Source: JAYZQT01 sp964412235 | Lineage (GTDB): Bacteria > Pseudomonadota > Alphaproteobacteria > MPNO01 > UBA830 | Assembly: GCA_964412235.1 (NCBI GenBank) | Contig: CAYPNT010000008.1 | Location: 1-57,898 of the forward strand | Reading direction: 5' to 3' | DNA: 57,898 bases | In this document: in pieces, positions 35,062 through 43,949 of the stretch | How positions within the stretch are numbered: position 1 is the first letter of the stretch | How the letters are laid out: the number at the start of each line of letters is the position of its first letter | Made by a program: the position numbers and the translations under genes | The notes under the pieces: generated by a model | The model's database searches: none | The model's input: the letters and a program-made list of their open reading frames with translations, nothing else | Told to the model about the DNA's origin: nothing

Positions 35062-36075
35062 TCATGGCAATCGAGGCATTATTTCCGTGGCAAAAGTCTC
35101 CAAGCCCTCGAGCATTGGATAAAAATGAATCATAGGAGTGTCCACGCCTATTTCGTTGAGCGCAGATAGGCGTTGCACGATATCATCCGGTGTACCCACC
35201 AAGCCGGCACCTAATGCTTTCGCGGCTACGAGAGAAATCCGATCCCGATCCCCATAATCTTCCAGCGCCCTAGCTCTTTCCACAGCTTCTTTGCGTGTTT
35301 CTGTGCAAATAACATGGGCACTAATACCGAACTTTATGGTTCGACCATGAGCAGCACTATATTTTTTCATTTGTTCCACCTCACGGGCAATGCGTCTGAT
35401 GTTTTGCGGAGCATTATCAAGCCCAGGCTCATATCCTACAAACCAAACATCTGCATACTTGGCGATCTGTTCCATACCTTGCTGAGCACTGCTTGCAGCG
35501 TAGATAGGTGGGTTTGGTATTTGTATCGTTTTAATGGGTAATTCAGCGTCTTTCAGTTTGAAGTAAGTGCCGTCTAGGTCAAATTTATCCTCGCACCAAA
35601 GTCCCTTTAGGACTGCCATGAATTCTCCCATTCGGCTGTAACGTTCTTCGTTACGAGCGAGCCATGTACCATTCCCAAATACTTCAAACTCTTTCTCATA
35701 CCAGCCATTAACCACATTGATAGCGAAGCGTCCGCCGCTAATACGGTCGATGCTTGCACCCATTTTTGCTGCGAGTTGAGGGTGAATAATCCCAGGGTGG
35801 GCCGCTACCATCAGTTCGATGGTGGTTGTCTCTGCGACCATAGCGGTGGCCATAATCCAGGCCTCAAGGTCCGGGCCAATATAACGCTCTGCAATTAATG
35901 TTGTTGCAAACCCCAGCTGTTCCGCGCGCTTGACCACGAGGAGCGCTGCGGAGAGGGACCTATCAACCGGTCCTCCCTTTCCTTGTACAGACAGCTCTTC
36001 GATAGCGACTGCCATCTCGGGTTCTACCCGGATCGTATGGGGTAGTGGGGTCCATATTCCCAGCCGCATAGCCAC
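35062..36075 (-). CDS. LLM class monooxygenase, SsuD/SfnG/RutA-type (LLM paralog 4)
   Basis: The 337-residue protein shows the alkanesulfonate/dimethylsulfone monooxygenase pattern: L-G-I-W-T-P near the start, the F-A-T-T-L-I-A-E-R-Y segment, V-A-A-H-P-G-I-I-H-P-Q-L, R-F-A-I-N-V-V-N-G-W-Y-x-x-E-F, and E-E-R-Y-x-R-M-G-E-F. It should use FMNH2 from a reductase to oxidise a sulfur compound or cyclic amide. It lies 12 bases after an aminotransferase gene on the same strand, so they form an operon. GTG 36075 or ATG 36069 could be the start. Confidence 0.87.
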   Translation of the reverse strand: MAMRLGIWTPLPHTIRVEPEMAVAIEELSVQGKGGPVDRSLSAALLVVKRAEQLGFATTLIAERYIGPDLEAWIMATAMVAETTTIELMVAAHPGIIHPQLAAKMGASIDRISGGRFAINVVNGWYEKEFEVFGNGTWLARNEERYSRMGEFMAVLKGLWCEDKFDLDGTYFKLKDAELPIKTIQIPNPPIYAASSAQQGMEQIAKYADVWFVGYEPGLDNAPQNIRRIAREVEQMKKYSAAHGRTIKFGISAHVICTETRKEAVERARALEDYGDRDRISLVAAKALGAGLVGTPDDIVQRLSALNEIGVDTPMIHFYPMLEGLETFATEIMPRLP

Positions 36076-36087
36076 CGTTTCCTTAGC

Positions 36088-37047
36088 CTACAATACTTCG
36101 CTTGTTTGGAGCCTTCGTGCCCACTCGGCGAGTGCGGGTTCACGCTCATTGTCACCGAGGTGGCGGAGCGCTTGTGCGACAAAGTCCAGTCCTACCATGT
36201 CGTTCCAAGCTTTCATTAATTGTTTGGTAACGGTTCCAGGTAATCCTTCGCCCAGACGTATGGCATTAAGGCTTTTTACGGGTGAAATTGTGCCGCTTGT
36301 TCCAGACAGAAATGCTTCGTCTGCATTGTATACGTCGTAAGGGGTGAAGTTCCCTTCAACCACCTCAATATTTAATGCAGCCGCTAATTCAAAGATTACC
36401 AGACGGGTCACACCACTAAGTACATTACGGGGAGTAGATGTATACAAGCGGCCCGACGAAACGAAAAAGAAGTTTGCTGTATTAGATTCTGCTATATTTC
36501 CATCAACGTCTAGTAATAAGGGAAGTGCGTCCGGAGCAACCTGAGCGGCCTCAAACTTTGCCTGAAGTTGATTCATTCGATTTGTAAGTTTAGCCTTTGG
36601 GTCCGCACATTGAGGCGGGGTGCGCCTTACACTTGGGGTAATAAGTGATATACCATCCAGGTAATGCCGAGCAAACGAAGCAAAAGCAATGTCTAGGCAG
36701 TACATTACAACGGTCGCGGCCGCATTGTCGTCGGCTAATCTGTCCCCTCTAGTAATAACATGCCAAAGTGCAAATTCATCGTCGGCGTCAATCATAGTCA
36801 CATTTTGCTTAACGGTCTCGCGAGAAGCTTGCACCATCTCGTCTCTATTTAGTCCGCTTTCTATTCTCGCGTAAGCAAGTGACCGATCAAGGCGGTCCAG
36901 GTGATCGTCTAGTCGGAATAGTTCATGGCCAAATGTACGGGTAGCCTCGTAGACGCCATCACCACCAGAAAAACCCCAATCCATGACCGATATTTTAGCG
37001 TCACTTTGGGGAACAAATGTGCCATTTAGATAAACTAATGGTTCCAT
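36088..37047 (-). CDS. Class IV aminotransferase (branched-chain/D-amino acid type)
   Basis: The 319-residue protein has the fold-type IV pattern: V-Y-L-N-G-T-F-V-P, a strong D-W-G-F-S-G-G-D-G-V-Y-E region, A-K-L-T-N-R-M-N with the PLP Lys, and E-S-N-T-A-N-F-F-F with S-G-V-T-R-L. It transfers amino groups between keto acids. It is too long and divergent for a plain IlvE call. As first gene of an operon with an LLM monooxygenase it may handle an amino intermediate; pathway unknown. Confidence 0.85.
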   Translation of the reverse strand: MEPLVYLNGTFVPQSDAKISVMDWGFSGGDGVYEATRTFGHELFRLDDHLDRLDRSLAYARIESGLNRDEMVQASRETVKQNVTMIDADDEFALWHVITRGDRLADDNAAATVVMYCLDIAFASFARHYLDGISLITPSVRRTPPQCADPKAKLTNRMNQLQAKFEAAQVAPDALPLLLDVDGNIAESNTANFFFVSSGRLYTSTPRNVLSGVTRLVIFELAAALNIEVVEGNFTPYDVYNADEAFLSGTSGTISPVKSLNAIRLGEGLPGTVTKQLMKAWNDMVGLDFVAQALRHLGDNEREPALAEWARRLQTSEVL

Positions 37048-37396
37048 ATCGGTATTTCCTACTTTCTTTTGCCAGATTTCGTGTTAGGCATTTGGAATAT
37101 ACGAGAGTAATTGTGTTCACAATTAGATCAATATTCGAAGCGGGTTTAATGTTTATATTAAAGATAGTTGCACGAAGGTCTACCGCGCTCACAAACGGTT
37201 CCTGAAGCTAGGCGCTTATAATTTTTGTACGGTAATAATAACTGCAGACCTCCTTGAGGTCTCGTCGCGGTTGGACGACACCTATAGAGTGATCCTAAAT
37301 TACGCAGAAAGTCTCTAAATTCAATATCCGATGAGCCTTTTAACGGGATTAAAATTGAACGGACTGATGCGGCTTAGGCGCCGTAAATGACTCCCA
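37048..37396. other. Intergenic region
   Basis: 349 bases between two minus-strand genes, containing the promoter of the aminotransferase-LLM operon. No gene, repeat or clear terminator was seen. Confidence 0.35.
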
Positions 37397-38635
37397 CTAC
37401 TCAGCTGCGGCAAGTTTTCCCACCTCCGGCGCAAGGTTGAAAAGCCTGTTAGCGTTACCACCTAAAATATTTTTCTTTGCTCTCTCATCTAAGAAAGGCA
37501 GATCCCAGATGACGCTCGGCGCGTCGAAATCCCAGTGAGGCCAGTCAGACGCATAAAGCAGTTGGGTTTCAGCATTGATTGCTTCAAAGGTAGAGCGAAG
37601 TAGTTTTTGGTCGTGGGCTTCCATCGGTTGGCATGTGAAAAACATATCACGGATATAATCGCTAGGTGCTTTCTTCAGTAATGGTGCCTCGGAGGACCGC
37701 ATAAAGTATTCGTTATCCAACCTCTGCATCATGAAAGGTACCCAGGATAGGCCACTTTCGATCCAGATGACCGGGAGGTTAGGGAACCGTTCACACAAAC
37801 CTTCAAGAACCCAATTGGTCATATGTACCATATTGCATAAAACAAACGAGATCGCGTGAACCCCAATAAATCGATCAATTTGCGAGGTCCATTGGTCATG
37901 CCACGTCGGGCCAGCGTGAAACCCAAGTGGAAGACCTGTTTCCTGGATGGCTGAATAAATTTTCATATACTGATTATGGTGAACGGGCTTGTGCCGAACG
38001 GAAGTAATATTAAAACCGACCACGCCTGGTTTGCCCGCAAATTCTTCCACCGTTTTTAACGATGCCTCTGCATCACAAAACGGTAAATATATCATTGTGG
38101 TTACCCCGTCATCCCCAGCCAACACCTCTTGCGTCAGCCAACGATTGTAAGCAAACGCGAGTTCTACCTCCATGTTTGGGTTCGGGTGAAGACCTAACTG
38201 CAACATAGGTGTTGGAAAAATAACCTGATAGTCTATCCCCATGGAATTCATAGACCGCCGTGCCATTACGATGTCCGGATGGATATTATCGTCATCAATA
38301 GCTTCGTATCGAAAGCCTCCCGAATGTTGTATTCGGCCAGCGACATTCTGAAAGTTTAGTCCCGGTTCGACATTCAGGAGGCCACCTGGGTTAGTGCCAT
38401 CAGGCTGTTCGAAGCTTTGCGCGTTGTGGCGCACGACGGGATCTTCTATGAATTCCACAACCTGTGCCCAGGATCGGCTTTCAAAATGATGAGCGTCAAC
38501 GTCGATAATCAAAACATCGTCTAAACCACGCTCTTTTTTCTGACGTTCTGCATGTGCAAGGATGTCCCCGGTTGATGTTCCGCGATCGAATTCCTTTATT
38601 TCAAACTCTTTGACGCCATCGGTTCTGTCAGCCAT
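37397..38635 (-). CDS. Amidohydrolase 2 family protein (ACMSD-like)
   Basis: The 412-residue protein has the metal-dependent TIM-barrel pattern of the ACMSD/decarboxylase family: V-D-A-H-H-F in an expanded first strand, the G-F-H-A-G-P central His, W-I-E-S-G-L-S-W-V, and Y-A-S-D-W-P-H-W-D with the catalytic-type Asp. It lacks close resemblance to a single characterised enzyme and is longer than gamma-resorcylate decarboxylase at 3224. It may be a decarboxylase or hydrolase of an aromatic or ring-cleavage product. It is divergent from the next operon. Confidence 0.83.
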   Translation of the reverse strand: MADRTDGVKEFEIKEFDRGTSTGDILAHAERQKKERGLDDVLIIDVDAHHFESRSWAQVVEFIEDPVVRHNAQSFEQPDGTNPGGLLNVEPGLNFQNVAGRIQHSGGFRYEAIDDDNIHPDIVMARRSMNSMGIDYQVIFPTPMLQLGLHPNPNMEVELAFAYNRWLTQEVLAGDDGVTTMIYLPFCDAEASLKTVEEFAGKPGVVGFNITSVRHKPVHHNQYMKIYSAIQETGLPLGFHAGPTWHDQWTSQIDRFIGVHAISFVLCNMVHMTNWVLEGLCERFPNLPVIWIESGLSWVPFMMQRLDNEYFMRSSEAPLLKKAPSDYIRDMFFTCQPMEAHDQKLLRSTFEAINAETQLLYASDWPHWDFDAPSVIWDLPFLDERAKKNILGGNANRLFNLAPEVGKLAAAE

Positions 38636-39008
38636 CGTGGATCTCTCCTCTTTAGTCTGTTAGCCCATAACTCTAGGTAGACTTGAGCGGCAAGGGCATA
38701 TCCCGTTAGTTTCAGGTGACAATGCATAAGGATATTCACTTATCGCTAATTAATTCGCCTAAACTGCTCTTTACTGCGAAATGTTCACGGGAAAATATTT
38801 GTTAGTCAACACAATTCTTTGTATTAGCTTCCCTTGGATCTTCGCCGCACTTTGGCTCCGTCCATTTGTTCGTGGGGAGGCAAGAAATGCAGAACCTGTA
38901 TTTTTTAAACACATAATTATTGTGAACAGAACTATTTGTATTTGCCAGGCTCTGTGGCACGCTTCGTCCCTCAACTTAATTGTAAAGGCTGATAAAGGAT
39001 TACTCGTT
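38636..39008. other. Divergent intergenic region
   Basis: 373 bases between the amidohydrolase and the plus-strand operon. The following gene's frame is open back to 38781, but that part lacks family similarity and a ribosome binding site, so I treat it as untranslated. No strong dyad was found. Confidence 0.4.
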
Positions 39009-39983
39009 GTGACAGACCGAACCCTTTCCATCGCTCTCGAAAGATATGATCGTCACCTTCCATTTTTTCTCGACCTGATAACGATCCCAAAAGGTATAAG
39101 GTTAAAGACGCTTGAGGTTGGGATGGTTCCCCCGCGCCGTGACGGTGTAGATCGCCATCGTCGGATGTTGGTAGACTTAGAGTTTGATATTGCGGAAGTG
39201 TCACTAGCATCTTACATAATGGCACGCCAGCGAGGCATTGCCCTGACCGCTGTGCCTGTTTTCCCACGAAGGCTTTTTAGTCAGAATCATATTTTTGTCA
39301 AATCCGATTCAGGCATCAAATCTCCTGAACAGTTGGCGGGAAAACGCGTTGCTATTTGGGCTTTTCAGGTAACAATGTCAGTTCTTGCAAAAGGAGACCT
39401 TAAAGCCGAATACGGTCTTGACTGGCGGGATGTTCAATGGGTGACGCAAAGGCCCGAAGAGATAGAGTGGAATGGGAATACTAATAATATAGCGCGAATG
39501 CCGGAGGGATGCACCGGTGCCGGGATGTTGCTGGCCGGGGATGTTGACGCTTATATTGATCCTCATCCACCGCACGAGATATTAGAGAATGATCGCGTCC
39601 GGCGGCTGTTTTCTGACACTCGCGAGGAGTGTCGCAATTATTGGGATAAGCACGGGTACTACCCGATTATGCATCTGTTAGCTGTTAAGGAATCGATCGC
39701 AACAGAGTTTCCAGAACTGCTCTGCCAGTTGATTGAAATGTGGGATGACGCCCGTGATCAAGCCTATGAATTTTATATTGACCATAACTATACGGTTCTT
39801 CCGTTTGGCCGGTATGCTTTTAGTAGTGATATGAACGAATTCGATAATGAGTTGTGGCCATCTGGCATGGCTAAAAATCGTGCGAACTTGCGTTGCTTTG
39901 TCGATTATATGGTTGATCAACAACTGCTCAGTGAGAGCATTGCGGTCGACCCTCTATTTCATGAAAGCGTTCTAGAAACATAG
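39009..39983 (+). CDS. 4,5-dihydroxyphthalate decarboxylase-like / NMT1-type periplasmic-binding fold protein
   Basis: From GTG 39009 (behind AAAGGA) the 324-residue product begins R-T-L-S-I-A-L-E-R-Y-D-R, the characteristic opening of 4,5-dihydroxyphthalate decarboxylase (Pht5) relatives, and continues F-D-I-A-E-V-S-L-A-S-Y and G-I-K-S-P-E-Q-L-A-G-K-R-V-A-I. It has no signal peptide from this start, so it should be cytoplasmic, which favours an enzyme over a transporter component. Most family members are of unknown function. It is followed by an LLM monooxygenase (74-base gap) and an overlapping hydrolase, forming a three-gene operon. Confidence 0.8.
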   Translation: MTDRTLSIALERYDRHLPFFLDLITIPKGIRLKTLEVGMVPPRRDGVDRHRRMLVDLEFDIAEVSLASYIMARQRGIALTAVPVFPRRLFSQNHIFVKSDSGIKSPEQLAGKRVAIWAFQVTMSVLAKGDLKAEYGLDWRDVQWVTQRPEEIEWNGNTNNIARMPEGCTGAGMLLAGDVDAYIDPHPPHEILENDRVRRLFSDTREECRNYWDKHGYYPIMHLLAVKESIATEFPELLCQLIEMWDDARDQAYEFYIDHNYTVLPFGRYAFSSDMNEFDNELWPSGMAKNRANLRCFVDYMVDQQLLSESIAVDPLFHESVLET

Positions 39984-40057
39984 TAGTATTGCGTTTATAG
40001 AAAGCTGCTTATAGTTTTCGCGTAGAACCTTGCACTTTATGTGGGAGAGGAAAAAAG

Positions 40058-41311
40058 ATGAAGTTCATGTGGTTTCACCTGATGCCGTATCAGGAACTTC
40101 CCGATGATTTCAAATCTAAACATACATCGGTCTGGGTTGACATAGATTCTAAACTTTTTGACCCGCACAAAGGGCACCTCCTCTACAATGAATACATTGA
40201 CGAACTCCGATTTGCCGCCGATGTAGGTTTTGATGCGGTCTGCGTAAACGAACATCATTCTAATGGTTACGGCTTGATGCCATCTCCCAACCTAATAGCA
40301 TCTGCATTAGCGCGGGAAACTGCAGACACAGCAATTTGTGTAATGGGTAATTCGTTGGCCTTATACAATCCACCTACGCGTGTTGCCGAAGAAATGGCGA
40401 TGATTGATTGCATCTCAGGCGGCCGGATGATTGCGGGTTTTCCGGTTGGGACACCGATGGATACTTGTTTTGCCTACGGTCAGAACCCTGCGAAGTTACG
40501 TCCACGTTATTATGAAGCAATCGACTTTATCCAGCGTGCCTGGACCACGGATAGTACGTTCTCTTTTAATGGACGGTTTAACAAACAACGGTACGTAAAT
40601 GTTTGGCCGCGGCCGATACAGAAACCTCACCCGCCTATTTGGGTGCCCGGTGGCGGGTCGATCGAAACTTGGCAAATGTGTGCCGAAAAGAATTTTGTAT
40701 ATGCAAATCTGTCCTACTTCGGGCACTTGTCTAGCAAAGCTTCTATCGCGGGATTCTGGGACAAAGTCCGTGAGTTGGGAAAGGAACCCAACCCTTTCCA
40801 TTCGGGATTTTTGCAAACAATAGGCGTCGCGGAGACGCGGGCCGAGGCGCTCGAACTATATACGGAGCCAGCAAATTATTTTTATAATCGGTGTCTCCAT
40901 ATCAACCCCGCGTTCGCAAATCCTCCCGGTTATGCGACAGAGGCGACCGTACGAGCTAAAGTGGAATCCCAAGTATTGAGGGCCGCTGAGGTCTCTAGAA
41001 TTAGTTCTAGAACCGACCAGGCGGACGTTTTTGAGAAGGGCCATGTTATTATCGGCAGTCCGGACGAGGTGGCCGAACAGCTGCGGGGAATATGTCAGGA
41101 AATGAATGTCGGGCATCTGATGACCCTTTTGCATTTTGGGAATATGACGGGAGACCTTACCCGATATAATACGGATCTCTTTGCGCGCAAAGTAATCCCT
41201 CAACTCCGGGATTTGTTTGAAGATCAGTGGGAGGATCACTGGTGGCCAGAATCGCTTCCGGCCGAAGATAGAGCCCAACGCGAACCGAGCAGGGGATTGG
41301 CTGCAGAGTGA
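40058..41311 (+). CDS. LLM class flavin-dependent monooxygenase (LLM paralog 5)
   Basis: The 417-residue luciferase-like protein contains V-G-F-D-A-V-C-V-N-E-H-H, N-P-P-T-R-V-A-E-E-M-A-M-I-D-C-I-S-G-G-R, and P-H-P-P-I-W-V-P-G-G-G-S. It belongs to the long-chain alkane or limonene-type monooxygenase side of the family rather than SsuD. FMN-dependent, cytoplasmic. GAGAGGAA precedes the ATG. Its stop overlaps the GTG of the following alpha/beta hydrolase, so the oxidation product may be hydrolysed next. Confidence 0.87.
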   Translation: MKFMWFHLMPYQELPDDFKSKHTSVWVDIDSKLFDPHKGHLLYNEYIDELRFAADVGFDAVCVNEHHSNGYGLMPSPNLIASALARETADTAICVMGNSLALYNPPTRVAEEMAMIDCISGGRMIAGFPVGTPMDTCFAYGQNPAKLRPRYYEAIDFIQRAWTTDSTFSFNGRFNKQRYVNVWPRPIQKPHPPIWVPGGGSIETWQMCAEKNFVYANLSYFGHLSSKASIAGFWDKVRELGKEPNPFHSGFLQTIGVAETRAEALELYTEPANYFYNRCLHINPAFANPPGYATEATVRAKVESQVLRAAEVSRISSRTDQADVFEKGHVIIGSPDEVAEQLRGICQEMNVGHLMTLLHFGNMTGDLTRYNTDLFARKVIPQLRDLFEDQWEDHWWPESLPAEDRAQREPSRGLAAE

Positions 41312-42096
41312 CTGCGTCAACAGAAACATACGTTGATACGCCTTTAGGAAAGACTAGGGTCTGGGAAGCAGGGACGGGTTCTTTGGTGGGCTACTTTGCG
41401 GGGTATGGGGGATTAGTACAATGGTTACCCTTGCTTGATGCATTAGCGGACAATTGGTTGGTTAAAGCCCCTTCCTTGCCGGGTTTTCCTGGTGGCCCAG
41501 CCTCCGAAGGTCTTGATGACCACCTCGATTGGTTGATTGCCGCCCACGATTCTTACACGAATTCTGGGCTCCAAACCGCATGTCTTGTTGGAGCATCTAT
41601 CGGGGGGGCAATAGCGGCCGACATAGCAGCAATTTGGCCAAACGCGATCAGCAGATTAGTGTTGGTTGCTCCATTCGGTGTTTTTGACGAAAACCAGCCC
41701 GTAGCAGATATATTTGCTCAGGAACCATCCGTGGGTCTGGCGAAAATATCAAATAAACCTGATCAATTGGAAGAGTGGTTGGCGCCACCAGATGGTGCAA
41801 ATGCGGAAGATTGGGCAATAACGCAGCTCCGCGCCAAGGTTGCGGCTGCAGACATACTCTGGCCGTTAGGCGATACAGGACTGCGCAAGCGCTTGGCCAG
41901 AATTACCTGTCCAACGCTAATAATATGGGGGGAAAAGGATCAAATCATTCCCAGCGCCTATGCAGAGGACTTTGCCCAGGGTATTAGTGGGCCCACAGAA
42001 ATTCAAATTATTAAAGATGCGGGTCACACGGTCGAATTTGATCAGCCAGTCCAGGTGGCCGAAGTCATATCCAAATTTCTTTTAAAGTCCAACTAG
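41308..42096 (+). CDS. Alpha/beta hydrolase
   Basis: The 262-residue protein has an intact alpha/beta hydrolase triad: Ser97 in G-A-S-I-G-G, the Asp in W-G-E-K-D-Q-I-I-P, and the His in D-A-G-H-T-V. GTG start overlaps the LLM stop (GTGA), indicating coupled translation. Such enzymes in catabolic operons cleave esters, lactones or carbon-carbon bonds of ring-cleavage products. Which bond it cuts is unknown. Confidence 0.87.
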   Translation: MTASTETYVDTPLGKTRVWEAGTGSLVGYFAGYGGLVQWLPLLDALADNWLVKAPSLPGFPGGPASEGLDDHLDWLIAAHDSYTNSGLQTACLVGASIGGAIAADIAAIWPNAISRLVLVAPFGVFDENQPVADIFAQEPSVGLAKISNKPDQLEEWLAPPDGANAEDWAITQLRAKVAAADILWPLGDTGLRKRLARITCPTLIIWGEKDQIIPSAYAEDFAQGISGPTEIQIIKDAGHTVEFDQPVQVAEVISKFLLKSN

Positions 42097-42134
42097 GCCG
42101 ATAGTGCTTGATCGCCACTCGTGTTTCGATAAGC

Positions 42135-42512
42135 CTAGTTTTGTCCACTCAAATACGGTGCTAACTTTGGCCCTCGCCAACCAGGCGGTTTGAGGACCTT
42201 ACCGTCTTCCCTTTTGATAACTTTCCCGGTCCCCGGGTCAATCTTGGCCAGATTTGTTTGAAATACTTCTTGCCAGGCACCTTCCGCGTCGGCTCCCATT
42301 GAGTGAATCGCACCGATGGTGACAACTAATATGTCTATCAATGCATCAAGTTGTTCCACCCTGTCGTCATTCTGTACTGCGTCAGCTAGTTCTTCGACTT
42401 CCTCGGCAATTAAATTCCGATATAAGTCATACTGTTCTTCATTTCCCCGGCCGTCAGTAGCCTGATCGCACGCGTTCATAAACTGCTTCTGGTCTGCGAA
42501 CGGATTTACCAT
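42135..42512 (-). CDS. MazG-like nucleotide pyrophosphohydrolase
   Basis: The 125-residue all-alpha protein has the MazG/HisE metal motif E-E-V-E-E-L near residue 37 and D-A-L-I-D-I about 20 residues later, the EExxE and ExxD pattern that binds magnesium. Related proteins hydrolyse nucleoside triphosphates to monophosphates and clean modified nucleotides. A short Pro/Lys-rich tail follows. It is convergent with the hydrolase operon and not obviously catabolic. Confidence 0.83.
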   Translation of the reverse strand: MVNPFADQKQFMNACDQATDGRGNEEQYDLYRNLIAEEVEELADAVQNDDRVEQLDALIDILVVTIGAIHSMGADAEGAWQEVFQTNLAKIDPGTGKVIKREDGKVLKPPGWRGPKLAPYLSGQN

Positions 42513-42626
42513 ATCGGTCTCCCTGGTATCTTCAATCTTCTTAAGTAGGACAGAATTTTAATTACCTTCTACACACTACCATTTGTTAATTTTTGTTGTA
42601 CCTGCTTTTAGTCAGAAAAAGACTAA

Positions 42627-43775
42627 CTAATCAGCACTTGAAAGAGTATTCATTGTTGATGCGTCTGGGTGTAGTGACACGCAGATAGGTTGTTCGTGAG
42701 TGTTTTGTTCGCGACCAAGCGTTTTTAGAGCTTCGACAGCGTTAGGCAAGGTGTACTCATGGGTATGGAGTCGTTCTAGTCTGTGTTTGTTTTCGGATAA
42801 CATTCGGAAAGCCTCAATATAGGCATCACGCGCCTGCGAATAGACTCCCTTAATAGAAAGTTCTTTATAAATCACTCGGTCTACGTCGAGTTTAACAATC
42901 TCGTCTCGCCCTTTTATCCCGCTTAACACAACTTTTCCGCCGATACGTGCCACTTCAATCGCGTCGACAATTGGTTTGGCGGAGAACGGCACAACATCCA
43001 ACACCACGTCGGCGCCTCGGTCTCCGGTTATCTCCATTACACGAGTGACCGTATCTTCACGGTCCGCCTCAATGGTATAATCAGCACCAAGTGCTTCAGC
43101 TAACCGAAGCTTGTGTGCACTTCTTGAAGTACCTGTCACGATAATAGTACCCGCTCCGGCCTCGCGCGCGGCGATGACTGCTCCTAAGCCTCGCTGCCCG
43201 TGCCCAAGAATTAACACAGTATCACCCATCTCTGTTTTCGGAACGTGAACTGCCCAACGGATGCCAGCAGCGATAGGCTGGTATAGTGTTGCTAGTGCCA
43301 GTGGCATTGTCTCTGGAAGTTTATGTAAAATAGTTCGGTTATGCAGGTGAATGTATTCGCTATAGCCTCCCCAAAGGCCATGACTCACGTCCAGTGGGGT
43401 ATAGCCATAACATGGAGGTGCGCCGGGCGGCATCAACGAACGACAATTATGATAGTCGCCCCCTAAACAGAGTTCGCAGCGTCCACACGAAAGGTGGGGT
43501 TCAAGTGCTACACGATCGCCTTGTTGGACGCCCCATAGCTTTTTTGCATCATTTCCAATCTCCACTATGCGGCCAATGGGTTCATGGCCAGGGATGACCG
43601 GGTAACGCATGATCCCTTTTGCCGCAAAGGTTCCCCGGTATTGCTCAACGTCGCTTCCACATAGGCCACATGCCTCTACTTTTAGTAGTGCCTCAGAACT
43701 ACCAATTGGCGGTATCTCGTGCTCAGATTCTTCGATTTTCCGATCGGCGACCTGTATCATTACTCGTGATTTCAT
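42627..43775 (-). CDS. Zinc-dependent medium-chain alcohol/polyol dehydrogenase
   Basis: The 382-residue protein has catalytic zinc ligands in C-G-L-C-G-S-D and G-H-E-P-I-G, four structural-zinc Cys in C-G-R-C-E-L-C-L-G-G-D-Y-H-N-C, and a nucleotide-binding stretch V-L-I-L-G-H-G-Q-R-G-L-G. It oxidises alcohols or sugar alcohols with NAD(P). It is 114 bases from the MazG-like gene and 174 bases from the GMC oxidoreductase, both on the same strand. Substrate unknown. Confidence 0.88.
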   Translation of the reverse strand: MKSRVMIQVADRKIEESEHEIPPIGSSEALLKVEACGLCGSDVEQYRGTFAAKGIMRYPVIPGHEPIGRIVEIGNDAKKLWGVQQGDRVALEPHLSCGRCELCLGGDYHNCRSLMPPGAPPCYGYTPLDVSHGLWGGYSEYIHLHNRTILHKLPETMPLALATLYQPIAAGIRWAVHVPKTEMGDTVLILGHGQRGLGAVIAAREAGAGTIIVTGTSRSAHKLRLAEALGADYTIEADREDTVTRVMEITGDRGADVVLDVVPFSAKPIVDAIEVARIGGKVVLSGIKGRDEIVKLDVDRVIYKELSIKGVYSQARDAYIEAFRMLSENKHRLERLHTHEYTLPNAVEALKTLGREQNTHEQPICVSLHPDASTMNTLSSAD

Positions 43776-43949
43776 TTGTCTTTTCCTTTGGACATTCCCT
43801 CATGGTGGAACTGTCAAAAGCCCGCGCGCATGATTTGGTACTAGAGACGTTTCTAAAGCTATATCTACGACCCTTCTGTTCTAATGTTAGCCAGAACTGA
43901 GAAAACAAGACATGTTTATTCTGACTACCGGGTTTTTACATTTTGTCCG

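Noticed and set aside
38781..39008. N-terminal extension of the Pht5-like protein with a membrane anchor
   Set aside because: This part lacks family similarity and a ribosome binding site; GTG 39009 has AAAGGA and begins at the conserved family start.
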